Positions 22,735-35,244 are shown, counted from the first letter of the stretch. The stretch is DNA of 64,000 bases from Plectrocnemia conspersa (GCA_009617715.1 VTFK01000075.1:1-64000), one strand, 5' to 3'. The notes: generated from the sequence alone by a model not told the origin. Numbers and translations are program-made.

Positions 22735-22945
22735 CACAAACCACACCTACAAGTATAAAAACACTACAAGTCTGGGAATCGGTAACGTCTATATAATTAA
22801 TTATTTAGCTATTTTTCGTGTTTATGAATTACACATTTTCTTAACATAAACGAGTCTGTTGCAGGGCCCCGAGCCTGTGACCTCTGATTTATCAGTCTAA
22901 CGGCTTGCGTACTATGATATTACGGCTTATTTGTGCGGTAAAATA
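22735..22945 (-). repeat. tRNA-derived SINE, diverged copy
   Basis: The body portion ACACTACAAGTCTGGGAATCGGTAACGTCTAT... corresponds to the 3' part of the SINE at 41258-41590. The head with a decayed pol III B box (CCCCGAGCCTGTGACC on the plus strand) follows near 22865. Orientation is minus. It is more diverged than the copies near 35.4 and 41.3 kb. Confidence 0.6.
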
Positions 22946-23070
22946 TAATAGTTGTTTTTGTAGACTTTACAGTGGAATTACCGAAAAATAAATCTGTTTA
23001 ATTAATTCAATTTTTTTCATTATTTTTGCAAAATTATCAAAATAAGAACGTATTTCTTTGTTTTTTTTTA
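22946..23070. other. AT-rich spacer
   Basis: Nothing is recognised. Confidence 0.4.
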
Positions 23071-23071
23071 A

Positions 23072-23571
23072 TTTGAGCCGTGACATAGATACAATAAATA
23101 ACAATTTAAAATGTATGAATTGCACTGTCAATGAAATTTTAGCGTCATATCGCTATTATTTCTAGCAGTAACTACAAACGATGCGCGGGCGTAAGTTACT
23201 TTTCATGCCTATTTTGACGAATAAGTTTTTGTCACATTTCGTAAAATTTAATTGCGTTGGCACAACAAATTTATTTATATATTTTTATTTAGTCAATCTA
23301 TTTGCTTCGTATGTTGTTGCCTGAACAGCGTACAATGCGTGTTATTAATATCATATACAAATCACTTATTCACAAAAAAAAAACTGTCTTAAAAAGGCAG
23401 CAGTGGCGTATTCGGTTCTTGTGTTTTCTGTTAACCATAAATTAAGTCTTCGCAATATATTTTTTATTGCTGCATATTAAATGTTTTTAATTGCTTGACC
23501 ATTCAAGAATGTTCCATATCTTCATTTTTTCTTTTTTTGTACAAATCGTTTCTGAATTTACAAACATATAT
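23072..23571. repeat. Local duplication, unit 1 (family F)
   Basis: Two blocks, 23072-23180 and 23468-23571, recur in the same order at 23618-23725 and 23764-23866. Diagnostic shared strings are GAATTGCACTGTCAAT, TTTTAGCGTCATATCGCTAT and GTACAAATCGTTTCTGAATT. In unit 1 the blocks are 287 bases apart, in unit 2 only 38, so unit 1 holds extra DNA or unit 2 an internal deletion. Confidence 0.75.
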
Positions 23572-23617
23572 TATACAGCCTTATTACAAATGGCCATATT
23601 TTTTTATCCATTTAAAT

Positions 23618-23866
23618 TTGAACTCGTGACATAGACACAATAAATATCTATTTAACATTTATGAATTGCACTGTCAATAAAATTTTAGCGTCATATCGCT
23701 ATTATTTCTGGCAGTAACTACAAGCACCGTTGCTTTTATGCGTCTTCATGATATTTTTTTATATCTGCATTTTAAATGTATTCAATTGCTTGATCATTCA
23801 AGAGTGTTCCTTATCTTCATTTTTTCTTCATTTGTACAAATCGTTTCTGAATTCACAAACATATGT
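23618..23866. repeat. Local duplication, unit 2 (family F), internally shorter
   Basis: Second copy of the unit described at 23072-23571, tandem and in direct orientation, at roughly 85-90% identity by eye. The core TTTAGCGTCATATCGCTA also occurs once at about 56574-56592, so the unit is probably a dispersed repeat and not just a local duplication. No coding capacity. Confidence 0.75.
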
Positions 23867-24400
23867 TAAAAAAAACTACAACATTATCACATATATTTCT
23901 AGTAAATATTTTTGTTTATAAAAAAATCATAATTATATATCTATTGTATCTACACTATTGTTGACAAAAATTTTAAAACATTCACAAAACAACACTTTTA
24001 ATCAAGCTTCTTGCGTCATCTCACTTTTTTTGTAAGCCTTCTCTTTATAAACATGGATGATTAAACTAATGTTTCTGTATGTTTTACATATTTATGCATT
24101 AGTTTTTTGATATTGCAAAGTGTTAGTAAAAGTCATTCTATAAAATATGTGGTATTAAATACACAGATAAAGATTTCAATGGCATTGTTTGTAATCTACA
24201 AATTTTATTAGCGTATACATATGTATACTGTCTGATCCTGCTGCTTTTACATTTGTTGGTAGTTATTAAATTAATTGCTTCTGAATTATAGATGAGTTTT
24301 CAAAATGTGATGCTATTTTGTCATTAAACACTTCTGTGGGTTATATAGAAAATTAACTATATAAAAAAATTTTACAATTATGCAAAAATTAAATTACCAA
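23867..24400. other. AT-rich DNA, nothing recognised
   Basis: No feature is recognised. The 63-codon frame at 23730-23921 lies in repeat family F and is chance. Confidence 0.45.
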
Positions 24401-24910
24401 CGGAAAAAATCCGAAACGCAATTGCAGACGATCGTAAATAGCTCGCCGACACAGTTTAATTAAATTGCGTATTAGAAATCACATACCACGATTAGTTTAT
24501 CGATTCAATTTTTTTTATAATATTCAACCATGATATTATACAAATAAAATTTAACCCTACACCTATATAATTCATATAGCCATACAACAGGATATTTATT
24601 TTTTTAATTCAGTGAAGAATTTTATTATTCTTAATTTTTTAAATTAAGCAAGTGCCGTTAATAATATGAATTAAAAATAACGATTAAACGTGAGTTCGGT
24701 AGTTCTGTATAAGTCGCAACAAATAACAATTTTACTGTAGCGAGAAATTGTTTGGTTAGTTTGTGGTTATGTCCTACGTTAAATAGTTCAGTTGAAACAC
24801 GGGCACCAAATATTTGAATACCACACCGCTACAACCGCATTTTACTGTAAATGCTAACGTATCGATCGCATTTTCGCAGCTTGTATTCTACTGATTGATA
24901 TTGCACGCTC
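24400..24910. promoter_or_regulatory. Mixed island, candidate regulatory DNA
   Basis: CpG-richer patches at 24405-24500 and 24680-24910 surround an AT-rich core. Homeodomain-type cores such as TTTAATTAAATTG (24455) are present. Composition is the only evidence. Confidence 0.25.
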
Positions 24911-26480
24911 TGCATATTCAAATGAAAATGTGTATATAGGTCCACATCTCGAATAATATAATATCTATATGATATCTAATTCAAATGTTTGTAAATATTT
25001 GAGATGTAACACCGCCGTTTCAGTTAAGATCCGCGTTATGGTATAGTTCCCCGGATTAATTTCAAAAATGTGTAAATAAAAAAACACCGCAGACTTTTTT
25101 TACTTATTCCTATAACGATATTAATGCAAAACTGCCGTTATTATTGATTTAAAAATTGAATTGAAAAACAGTCAGTTACTGAAATATTAAGCTATCAAAA
25201 AAAAATAGGTACAATACTTGACTTTGATAAATAAAAGAGATGATTTTTTTAAATGGTTATAAGTCTTTCTGCGCTTTGTATTGGTAATATATTACTGCCA
25301 AAAAAATCATGAAAACAATAATGAAATGGTAGATTGTTAGATAGGTGAGCACTATTTTAAACGAATACAATACTAGATGTATATATTTTTGTAACAATCG
25401 TTCGACCTCGTTTTACAGTGTCAACTATGCGTATTTGCGCTACTGTAATATATAAAACGCGATAAAGAAAGCCAATGTGAACTCTAAAATAAATTCATAA
25501 CAGCATTGTGCTCCCTTTGTTGTTGTAAAGCATTTTATCAAATGGAAAACACTAAGTATATACATACAATAAACAAACATAGTAACTAGAATAAACAAAG
25601 TTGAACCGCCGCGAATAAATATTTTATTTAAAGTAACGTTAACGGATATATCTGCTTATTAATAAATTTTACATCCGTTTAATATATGGCTGTTTAATGG
25701 TTAAAATTCAGCTTTATATTACATAACGCATTAATCGCGTGCTATAGCTCAATTCGGTTTAGTTGTGTTTGAAACGTCATATAATAATCAGTTAGCGCCT
25801 TAAAGTGTATGTAATTGTGTGTTAATTTTCTATAAGCTTACAAAAAAATATTTTTATTCAAATTCTACACACTTAGCGTATCGCTAAACTCACTACAAAG
25901 TATTACATTGAGAACTCAAGCGAACAATATATATCAAACTTTTTTATTTTAAAGGGATATTGTGCCAATGCAAAACTAGGAAAATAACTCGTCAAACTGA
26001 GATCAAAGAAGATCGAGGGCTGAATAGCGATAGAATTTATTATACAGGCGTGTTTGCAATACAAACTTTACTATTATGGTAGTAATACGTGATTAGCAAT
26101 ATCAATCAAATGTAGACGTATTGCTTTGTTAGATTATTCTACTGACATTCATCTATACATAAGGCATATGATAATTAATTTATGGAGGTAATATTTTTTA
26201 ATAACGTTTTGCGTGAGTGCTAATGTAAAAATATTTGGTTTAATGTCGTTTTCGTGTAGTCAAATATTAATTTACTCATATAATGAGCTTCAAAGTTGAG
26301 TAATGGGAAGGGAAGTTTGACCCTCGTCTGAAGTAAAATTAAAAAAAATTGAGAAAGCGGTTCGGAAAATATGCTAATAAAAGAGAATATTGAACATACA
26401 TACTCATATCAATTCATATGCTATATGAGTCGAAAAAGTTGATTATTAAATGTCAACACCCAACATAAACCACCTAGCTT
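24911..26480. other. AT-rich DNA, nothing recognised
   Basis: No gene, RNA or repeat was identified. There are small balanced patches near 25000-25060 and 25410-25470. Confidence 0.45.
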
Positions 26481-26483
26481 GAT

Positions 26484-26555
26484 TTTAATTCATCAGCACG
26501 ATATTCATCTGTGAAATTAGGAAAATAATGGTAAACCTAATATATGATGATTAAC
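26484..26555. repeat. Family E small hairpin repeat, copy 2
   Basis: TTCATCAGCACGATATTCAT, GTGAAATTAG and CCTAATATATGATGATTA match the 16273-16335 copy in order and orientation, with several substitutions. Confidence 0.5.
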
Positions 26556-26895
26556 TAATTTTGATCTTCCAAACATGTTTGAAATAAAAAAAAACAGTAA
26601 GGTTCATATGAAACTCAACGATTCCATGCTGGTATCTAAATTGTTAAACTGTATAAATGTCAGCATAACAGTGAGACTAAAATGTATTGCAATTATTCGT
26701 TAAAAGCGTAATCAAAAGTATTTTACGACTTATACAAGCGCACACGACGATCGGAAATTAGCACGAATTATGGTTTCTTACAAATGCACCACAAATAAAA
26801 CACAGTCAGTGTGACAACGTTACTGAATTTTTAGCTGTTCAAAAAATAGCCATTGCGCTAAATATTTTTTATAAGAAAAGCAATAGACATTTTTT
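26556..26895. other. AT-rich spacer
   Basis: Nothing is recognised. Confidence 0.4.
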
Positions 26896-26898
26896 TAA

Positions 26899-27010
26899 AA
26901 TAGCGCATTTTTATAAATAAAATTTGAGTGCCGCTGCCGGGGCTCGAGCCCGCAACCTCAGAGTTACTAATCTGAGACATTATGAGATACGCTATTCGGT
27001 CCTATATAAC
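26899..27010 (-). repeat. tRNA-derived SINE, head fragment
   Basis: TTTTATAAATAAAATTTGAG, then GTGCCGCTGCCGGGGCTCGA and CCCGCAACCTCAGAG, is the reverse complement of the tRNA-like head of the SINE at 41258. The B box GGTTCGAGCC-type core is nearly intact (GGGCTCGAGCCC on the plus strand). The body beyond the head is missing. Confidence 0.7.
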
Positions 27011-27775
27011 ACAAATGTAAGATTTTCATTGGGTCAGAAATAAAACTGTGATACCTTATAAGCTCAGATATTTCAATAACCTAACAACAGAAGAGAAGTA
27101 CTCGTTAGAAGTAGTGCTCATTGATTTTATATTCATATAATATTTTATTTTATTGTAAAGGGAGCTTAACCGTAGATGCTACAACAGCCTGTAAGTTAAA
27201 ACGCGAGGACCGCAACTTGAACATATAATATGTACAGATGTATGTGACATCTAAAATTAATATCATACATATCATTCCACTTCCTCTACAGATGTCCATT
27301 ACGAAGCTTACTGATTAGCACAAACTTATGAATAACACATTATAATATGAAATGACCAATTTTCCTGAATAAAATAAAAAAAAATGTTTTAATAAAAAAT
27401 GTTTGTTTTGCGTGCTGAAAAGGTCATTCGAATGAAATATTATTATAACTCAACTAATTGGATAGCTTAGGGATATCCAAAAGGGGATTTTAAAATATTA
27501 TTATTGCGCGACAAGTTAAGCTTTTATTGTTTTTTTTAAAAATAAATAGTAATTCATAAATAATATATTATAATAAAAATTGTGACATAGAACGCAAATA
27601 AAAATAAAAGATATGTTATATAAACTAAATATTTTATATAACATATTTTACCACCTATATTTATTATTAAAACTGTGTTATCGATTCTTTAAAATTTCAT
27701 GAATATATTTAAATATTTGCATATTTCATCGTAAGTAATAACATATATTGGGAATTTCGAATCAAGTCTTATTAA
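27011..27775. other. AT-rich DNA, nothing firm
   Basis: There is a 13-base hairpin (ATATGTTATATAA and its complement) near 27611-27647, which is AT-only and may be chance. No gene. Confidence 0.45.
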
Positions 27776-27778
27776 AAC

Positions 27779-27953
27779 CAGGCGCGTACCGTGAGATACT
27801 TTTCCTTTCGCTCGCTCACGTGTTAAATGACTAGAGTGGGCGAGAGATAAGGGCGTGCGTTGCATGCGTTTCGCACGCCTACTTTTTCTCGCTCACTCTC
27901 GTCATTTAGCACGCGAACGAGCGAAAGGGAAAATATCTCACCATACGCGCATG
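27779..27953. mobile_element. CpG-rich foldback element, complete palindrome
   Basis: Arms 27779-27831 and 27901-27953 are inverted repeats matching at about 45 of 53 positions, with ends CAGGCGCGTA / TACGCGCATG. The inner 69 bases are themselves largely self-complementary (AGAGTGGGCGAGAGATAAGG against TACTTTTTCTCGCTCACTCT, then GGCGTGCG against CGCACGCC), so nearly all 175 bases could form one hairpin. No ORF. One arm occurs at 7557-7610 and one at 48828-48878. It is a non-autonomous foldback element, much richer in CpG than its surroundings. Confidence 0.75.
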
Positions 27954-28935
27954 ATTGACACGCATGCTCAAAATACATATTTTACAACAAAGTGAAAAAT
28001 CTATATGTATTTAACATATTAATACTAACCAACATATTACATATGAATATTTTGAATTTAACTTGCTTATGCCTACGGACGAACGTAATACACGCGCCTA
28101 CTACCGGCAAAATACCGCTAAGCCATACGCGACAAAAAAACAAAAACCATCATAAAAATAACCAATTGGTATTTCGTCTCCCGCTGGACCAGTCTATGAC
28201 GAAATTGCTCTGCAAACTGGAATTCTATGACATTTGCATTTTTTTAAAAATATTGTTATATAATAAATCCTGCCTATTTTAGATATTTGCAACTTGTTCA
28301 ACTTTATACGCGAATATCAAAAAATAAAACTAATTTGTCAAAGCTTTTATTTGATAAAACTAAAATAGAAAATAATCGAGTTATTAACTTTTGAAATCAT
28401 GGAGCCTCCATAAATGATTGACGTTTGGTTTTTATTTGTCTGCATTTTATAAAACTTTTAATGAGACAGGACTGCGTTTGACGCAACGTTAAAAAGTTAT
28501 TTTTTTTAATGAAATTTGATTTTATAGTGAAACGTAATGTCCAATTCATTTTAGTACTATTGATATAAATATTGACTAGAATTTTCTTTAAGTATTATGA
28601 CGTTCAGCACATTTCAGACACAACAATACATCAATATCAAACGAGAGGTAATAAACCAATGTCATAAAAGTGCACCAATATACTCTGGACACAAAAGGCT
28701 ATATTTTTACAACACACTTCTGTGGTAAAAATAAAAAAATAAAAGACTAAATGCGCTTCAAGAAAACAAACAAAACCATTTCAAAGAACAATTTTTCTCC
28801 TCTGCATCTACATATAAGGATTCACAACACACACACATACACAAACACGCAAACCAGACAGTCTTTTAGGCTAATATCAAAAGCAACAACCATAGCCAGA
28901 ACCACCGCTATGTCACGAAGCATCCGCAAGCCTTC
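27954..28935. other. AT-rich DNA, unsupported frames
   Basis: Plus frames of 96 codons (27992-28282) and 94 codons (28751-29035) are open, but neither has a recognisable domain. The second contains a CA-repeat-like stretch near 28825. I do not call them genes. Confidence 0.4.
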
Positions 28936-28939
28936 AAAC

Positions 28940-29400
28940 AGACACCCTGGTTTGTTTTTGCCGTCCGCAAATGTTTATTTTCCCCGCAGTACGGTAGCGA
29001 AGCTCGCTTTTTACATACATAGGTGTTACACATAGCAGTACACCACGTACACGTAGTACCGACACGTAACAAGTAGTTGCGGTCTGCGGACAACGGACCA
29101 CGGTGGAAAATTATTACGGGGACTCATTTCGTATTTATTTACACGATAGTAAAAAGTTATACTTTGCCAAGCTTATAAATTATTATTATTATTACGCGGC
29201 ACGAGGTACGTGTGCGAGCACGCAAAGCCAGTCTCTCTGAGACCCTTTTTTGTGCGTTAAAGGTATTCTAATGTCTGAGTTCGGTTGAGCGGTCGTGTGC
29301 TCAAGATGGATGGTGGGTTATCCCGACATCATTTTTTCTTGTAAAACTCGACCTATTACGCTACATCGTGGCGAATATAAATTTATCATTGTCGTCATTA
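28940..29400. promoter_or_regulatory. CpG-rich island, candidate promoter or enhancer
   Basis: Strong contrast from 28950 to 29120 and 29190 to 29390, with CACGTACACGTAG, GCGGTCTGCGGACAACGG and CGGCACGAGGTACGTGTGCG. Several E-box-like CACGTG relatives occur. No clear TATA box or initiator pair can be asserted, so enhancer, promoter of a non-coding RNA, or conserved element are all open. Confidence 0.3.
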
Positions 29401-30525
29401 AGTTGTGGTTGAAACTGAAAATATACAAATGGAACAAGATATTTCGATAAATATTAAGGTATCGAGAAAGTCAATCAAGCTTGCGTGCTTATTGTAGAAT
29501 AAATTAATGCCTAAAAGGAATTATAAATAAATAATATAGTAAGTAATGAATAAGCACTGTTTGTCCATGCTTGAAATAAGTTTAAATTAGGCAAAATACG
29601 AAACAGTACTCGAAACAGAACAGAATTGGTTATTGTTTAGATATCTGATTTTATAAAAATACCCACAACAATATTTATCAATGGTCACACCGATATATAT
29701 ATAATTTTATTTTATCTAAAAATATTAGGTTTAGTGCAGTTTTAGAATGCTATAAAATTTAACGCATTCTAAAATTGCCCTTTATTTATTTTTACAGTTT
29801 AAATTATAGTAGAAAATAAATATTAAATATGTCTTATCTTGCAATTTTTATGTGTTCTTTGGTCGTGTATTTTTTACTTTGCCCACATTGCTCAAAACGT
29901 TTCTACGTACTTTTAGTTTAAAAGAAATTTTTTTTCTAAGTAAAGAATTTATTTTCTCTTATACTAAAATTGTTATTTTTTTTATAAACGATTTTTCAAA
30001 TCTTGTTATTGTGGCAAACATGAAATTGTATAATATGCGACGTGAAAATATTTTTTTTATTTCTACGCACGTGCATACACCGAACCGCCAAGAAGAAATA
30101 GATAATAGACTTGCGATATGACGCTGAAATTTCCCTTTCAGCGCAATCGAGGCTTTTAAAGCGTGTATTTTAAAGCATATATCTCACAATTTTAACGTAT
30201 ATATTTAAACAAGATACATCTGCAGTGCTAAAAAAATAATATAAATCTAACCTAGAAAAAAAAATATAGATAAAAACAGTGCTAAAGAAATAATATAAAA
30301 AAAAAAAACTCCTAAATTAGCAATGATTAGTTAGAAAGGTGTAAAAAGAGAGTAATTGATCTTTTCTCATGGACATGGACATGGAAGTAGACAATAGTTC
30401 AACCCTAACCATTTGAGGAATATCGCCGTACATGTACGACAGTCGATTTTTCACTGTTTTGGGGTACGCCAGATAGATATATGTTTACATACATAACCTA
30501 AGAAATAATAAATATTATAATTATA
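29401..30525. other. AT-rich DNA with one small hairpin
   Basis: GCAGTTTTAGAATGC (29736-29750) pairs with 29764-29778 apart from one G-T position. The 89-codon frame at 29852-30121 is Phe-rich and AT-driven, so unsupported. Nothing else is recognised. Confidence 0.4.
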
Positions 30526-30529
30526 TATA

Positions 30530-30760
30530 TTTTTTTTACTAGTGAAAATATTATTAAACTGATAAGCGATAGTGAAATTATATGCTGCTCTTAAATATCT
30601 ATGTAACTCAATTTTTCAATTGAAAAATCAAAGTTCTAAAATTAGCTATATTAAACTTTCATTAGGTTAAGTTTGGAGTTAAATGGCAAAAGGACGTTTT
30701 GCAACCGTTACAGTGAATGTGTATTTTTAGTGAAGTTATATTTTCACTAGTATAAACAGA
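30530..30760. mobile_element. Palindromic repeat family D, copy 2
   Basis: Opens with TTTTACTAGTGAAAAT, then ATATGCTGCTCTTAAATATC and AACTCAATTTTTCAATTG as in copy 1. After a centre near AGTTCTAAAATTAG (30632) the same body returns in inverted order (TTTCATTAGGTTAAGTTTGG, AAAAGGACGTTTTGCAACCG), closing with TATTTTCACTAGTA. It is thus an imperfect palindrome overall, and it shows that copy 1 is a half element. Confidence 0.55.
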
Positions 30761-30889
30761 ATTTTAGCAACTAGGCCAGTTAAAAATAATAGATTAATAA
30801 ATTAACTGAAATTAGTAATATATGTAAGATTAACAGGCGATGTGTGATAACAAACTATATATTTATAACTTTTATTAGACCAATGTATT

Positions 30890-31130
30890 TTTGGTTAATT
30901 CGTTCCGATTTAGTTTAGATTTGAATGTTTCGCAACTGTCAAATTGAATTGTGTTTTTTGCCTATCAAATTACAGTTGATAACATTATATAATTTCATTA
31001 GCACTTGTCAGATAAATTATATTTTCACTAGTAAAAATATATATCTACCGTTAAAAATGTATTTTAATATGATTTCACTGAAATGCCAGTCAAAATATAT
31101 TTTCATTGATAATACACATTGACTGTAACA
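30890..31130 (-). mobile_element. Palindromic repeat family D, copy 3
   Basis: TGTTTCGCAACTGTCAAATTGAA, in the orientation opposite to copy 1, precedes TATTTTCACTAGTAAAAAT and a tail TTTCACTGAAATGCCAGTCA that recurs at 52187-52240. A 65-codon frame inside it is chance. Confidence 0.5.
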
Positions 31131-32190
31131 TAAATACTGTATTATCAATAATAAATTAATCCTTCTTATGATGTTCTATATTTTTTGCAATTCTATTGAG
31201 ACCCAAAATAATAAAAATAAAATAATGATACTATAGATTTTCGCAATACATAAAATATAGCTTGATTTACATACATGTATTAATTGAATCTGATTTTAGC
31301 CATGTCATTTCAAGTCTCATTCTTACAATAGAAATAAAAAATAAATAGCTTTTTGTTACATACTCATAGTCATAATAAGAAAATCAATAATTTGGTACAT
31401 AATTATATGTAATATGTGATATTTAATGATTTTTAATTTATATAAAGAATTATATGAAACTCAATGTGTATTTATTTATAAAAATCTAATTAATTTATCT
31501 TTAGGGTAAAAATAAGTAATTATTTACAATAATAATTCTTAGAAATCACCTCACATTGTCTGACACTCTAAATATCACGAAAGAATATAGAGGTTGATTA
31601 ATAAAGACACGCAAGGTCGTTAATTAGCACAATTAATTCGATGCATCAATAACACTGAAAAATGTTAAATCACATGATAATATAATTTTATGAAGAAGCG
31701 GAATTAAATAAATATAATCCATATTAAAACTTAATATTATAACAATTTGATTACATTTCTTTTAAGATCAATGTCTTATTTATACTTGGCTGATAATAAG
31801 TGCTTCACGTGAATATACATATAAACTCTTTCTAGTAAGTAACGTAATATAATAAATATAAGCTGTATAACAATGCTTTGATTACTCTTAATATACACAA
31901 ATTATATTTATATTATATAAAATGGTTTTTATTTATCTAAATTTTCAAATTTATCTAAATTTACATTTATGGTGAAGATTCAAAAATACATTATCAAACC
32001 AAATGCCACTAAAAGCTAATAAAAATAGTAAACTGAATTGGGTATAATACTGCAGCAAATTCTATATAATACCTCAATTTATTAAAATGTTTTATTCATA
32101 AATAAATGCATACAAATGCAGACGTGACATTGCACACTATTTATTCGTAAGCAAGTTATATTTTATACATGGGTTACAGGATTTCTATCC
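31131..32190. other. AT-rich DNA, nothing recognised
   Basis: No gene, RNA gene or repeat is recognisable. Confidence 0.5.
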
Positions 32191-32194
32191 TATC

Positions 32195-32400
32195 TGCGAC
32201 TGCAGACCAGTAAAATGAATATTTCGACTTGGACACTTCCACGGTTCATGTCCGAACAATCTGTCGTGTTCTTTGTCGGAGGAGAAAGGTCACATTGACG
32301 CAGAGGAAAATTTATCGATACTAAGCTCCGAGACGACGACTTTACGATCGTCTGACGTTCGGCTGACAGTTTGTATTCTACCTGAATAATTACAAATTAC
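32195..32400. promoter_or_regulatory. CpG-rich island, candidate regulatory DNA
   Basis: This block of about 200 bases has balanced composition. It contains AGGTCACATTGACGCAG (a nuclear-receptor-like AGGTCA half-site) and CCGAGACGACGACTTTACGATCG. There is no open frame of interest. Regulatory role is inferred from composition. Confidence 0.3.
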
Positions 32401-32940
32401 GATTTATTTCCCCAAGAAGTGAATGCTGAATAATTTAGTATAAAATACATATTAAATCTAAATCGTAATGAATTAATTTAAAAGTTAAAATTTGAACGTA
32501 GACAATTATGTGCAAATAAAATATTAAGTATTTTTTTTGTATGATTATATTTGAAAATATGTGTTTTATTGTAATTATATACTTATTACATATTTTTTAT
32601 TTTTATGCCTTGCTAAACCGGGGTTCAGTTCCTAGCAATATTTGTACTAACAAGATCGTTTTACCAATTAAAATAAAGCATAACTGACTTAGACGCAATT
32701 ATATATTATTGGAAAATGTATTAGAGCAATTGTATAATACTTGAAGCCTTGTATTTCCATACAAATATGACACATACAGAAGCAGTGAGATTATTCAATA
32801 CGTATTGCGTGTATGTGAACTGTTTGTTTCACTAATTATTCAATCGGTTGTTCAGAAACATAACAATGGTATATTTGTTTTAAATTGAAATTTCAACCCT
32901 CAACGCATATCATGTTTTATTCATAAGCATTACACATCAA
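32401..32940. other. AT-rich DNA, nothing firm
   Basis: A B-box-like GGGGTTCAGTTCC occurs at 32618 without any tRNA fold. Otherwise featureless. Confidence 0.4.
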
Positions 32941-32959
32941 CTTAAACCACAAATTAAAT

Positions 32960-33180
32960 ACACAATGGGCGCAGTACACGTTCGCCATTACTGCGAACTA
33001 CGCTTTGTAAATTATTTCGCCGTAACTAAAAAAGAGAAACATATTCAATTCGTAAAACGGCGGGCGCAACAAATTGTGAAAATCGCAATGGTCACATTGA
33101 TGTTTGCATAATGCACAATACACGATAATAGTAGTTGTGCTTTTAACGGCACGACAGAAATAAATGGACACTGTATATTG
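32960..33180. promoter_or_regulatory. CpG-richer island, candidate regulatory DNA
   Basis: Balanced block with CAATGGGCGCAGTACACG, CGCCATTACTGCG and CGGCGGGCGCAAC. The boundaries to A/T-rich flanks are sharp. No coding frame. Confidence 0.3.
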
Positions 33181-34240
33181 TTAGCATAAGATTAGATTGC
33201 CTTGTTTACGTAGAGAGCGCTAGTATTTTATTATTTCTACCACCTCGATAAAATATTTTTTTTTAAATTTTATTAACACTAAGTTCATTATATGTCAACA
33301 TATCTAGATGCAATAGCAGTAGCTCTATGCAAAAGAATGTTCTAATGTGCGTGCTCATTGCAACTGTATTAACATATAATTAACAGTGACTTTCTGTTTG
33401 CGTCACTACTGAATATCGACATTTTATCTACATAGGCGCAATTTAATCAACAGTTTTCCTTAAGACACAAGTCACGCGCCTTCAATGATTGTTCTATACT
33501 AAAGTGCTGAAACATATTAAGTTAAGAGAAAAGAGTCTGAAGTAGCCAAAGCCATTTGATTGGTACCATTTTTTCTTCACCAAACAACATCTATAAATTG
33601 CTTTTCCGACGTTTCAATCAAAAGTTTTTCAAAGCTTAACGAACAAAGGTTAAACTTTGATTTGGATTAAAATTCAATGTTAAATGTATAACCAATGAAT
33701 AGTGAAAATTATTGTATTTCAAATAAAAAATAATATTTTACAAGCATAAAACAACTGTTGTGTTTTTCCATTTTCTAGCATTTTAAAATGCAGTTGTCAT
33801 TGTTTTATATGCCAAAAGGATTTATTTCGAATAATATATGATTGCAAAATCTTATAAATATTTTACCTTCTCAAGTATAAACTACTACACATATTCACAT
33901 ACGAATGTAATACGATAAACAAGTACTTACATACCTTAGACAAATAAACAGAAACAATATTGTTTGTATTTAATTTTCACAATAATGTGTACGTTAGTGT
34001 ATTAACAGCGTGTTTTTGCAAAAACAATACGCGACTCTAGCATTGTATACATAATATATACAATCATTGGACTATATTTGCATTTTCAATTATTTGCAGT
34101 GTTATTTCCAGATGTATTTAATTCATCACATTAACCTTGAAACACATACCACGCGTGAAGATTACGTCTTTGATAGACACCTTAGTTTATTGTGCACATG
34201 AGTGAATAGATTATTTTCAGTCGTTTTTCATGTTCGTTAA
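33181..34240. other. AT-rich DNA, nothing recognised
   Basis: Only short chance palindromes, such as GCATTTTAAAATGC at about 33779-33792. Confidence 0.45.
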
Positions 34241-34244
34241 ATTT

Positions 34245-34520
34245 GGACTTTCACCCTTAGAGCTTATATGGCGAGCGCGGTTCAACAAAAACAACGTTTA
34301 TGTCGTACTTGTATACGTTTTATAGCAACTTTTACTCCGTCGGTTAATTGTATTTGCAGCGGTGCGTTACGGCTCGGAGTTTAACGTAAAATCTTTAACG
34401 GTTGCCAGCGCAAATATTTGCAATTTTGCCAATATACGTAGTATGCGTGAAAACTCGTTAATTGGAAATCGCTGCGACAAAGTTTTTAAGGGTAAAAGTA
34501 TCAGGCAATATTAAAATGTA
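34245..34520. promoter_or_regulatory. CpG-rich island, candidate regulatory DNA
   Basis: Balanced, CpG-containing block (GGCGAGCGCGGTTCAAC, GCGGTGCGTTACGGCTCGGAG). It contains homeodomain-type cores (GGTTAATTG, CGTTAATTGG). Candidate enhancer by composition. Confidence 0.3.
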
Positions 34521-35240
34521 GAGCATAAAAGAGCACGTTGTATTTTATAGCGTTAAAAAGTACGCTATGCAGATTTTTTGGTAAAACAGAAAATCAATGG
34601 TGAGCATGATTCGAATACTTATGATTGTATAAACGATTGCCTACACCACCCCTAAGTAACATAAAAAAGTAATAGATTAAATACACATGTAGCGACTCAA
34701 TAGACACGGAACACGTGCGTTTGAAGTCTCGCGAGCAGTGCCCCCAGACCTTGCAGCTCCAACGTACAGGGTGGAGATACAGCTTACTCGCACTCGCACA
34801 ACGCTAGTTTGTAACGTCCTCAAATATGACTTTATTATTTAAAATCTGAGTGAAGCGAAGTACTCCATGCTGTTGGAGAGAATTCAAAGAAACTTTCTAC
34901 ATTACGAGTCGTATCCGTACTTATATCCTAGTGTATTTTTGCTAGGAGCGTTAAAATACAATTCATTGCATCCGCATTCAAACAACGCTGAGAATGTAAA
35001 TAATTGTATTCCAGTGTTCCATTAAAAAAGGTACGAGATACAAATACTGATAAAATCCGTACTCACATTTGTGAAATTTATGAAAAATTTACTTCAAATA
35101 CTCTTTAACAAAAAAAAAATGCTTATAATAATAATGAAGCCACATTCAAAGACGCTGCCACCTAGCGTATTGTACAGAACGCGACTTACCAGTATTTTTT
35201 TAAAATGACACGCGCTCCGCATAATTTATTTATTTTTAAC
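34521..35240. other. Mostly AT-rich DNA with a CpG-richer patch
   Basis: A patch at 34690-34810 (ACACGTGCGTTTGAAGTCTCG and following) is less AT-rich; nothing else is recognised. Confidence 0.4.
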
Positions 35241-35244
35241 TTGA

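Noticed and set aside
32605..32645. GGGGTTCAGTTCC, another B-box-like string
   Set aside because: Isolated motif in AT-rich DNA, with no cloverleaf and no SINE body nearby.
33779..33792. 14-bp palindrome GCATTTTAAAATGC
   Set aside because: AT-dominated palindromes of this size are expected by chance in 64 kb of AT-rich DNA.
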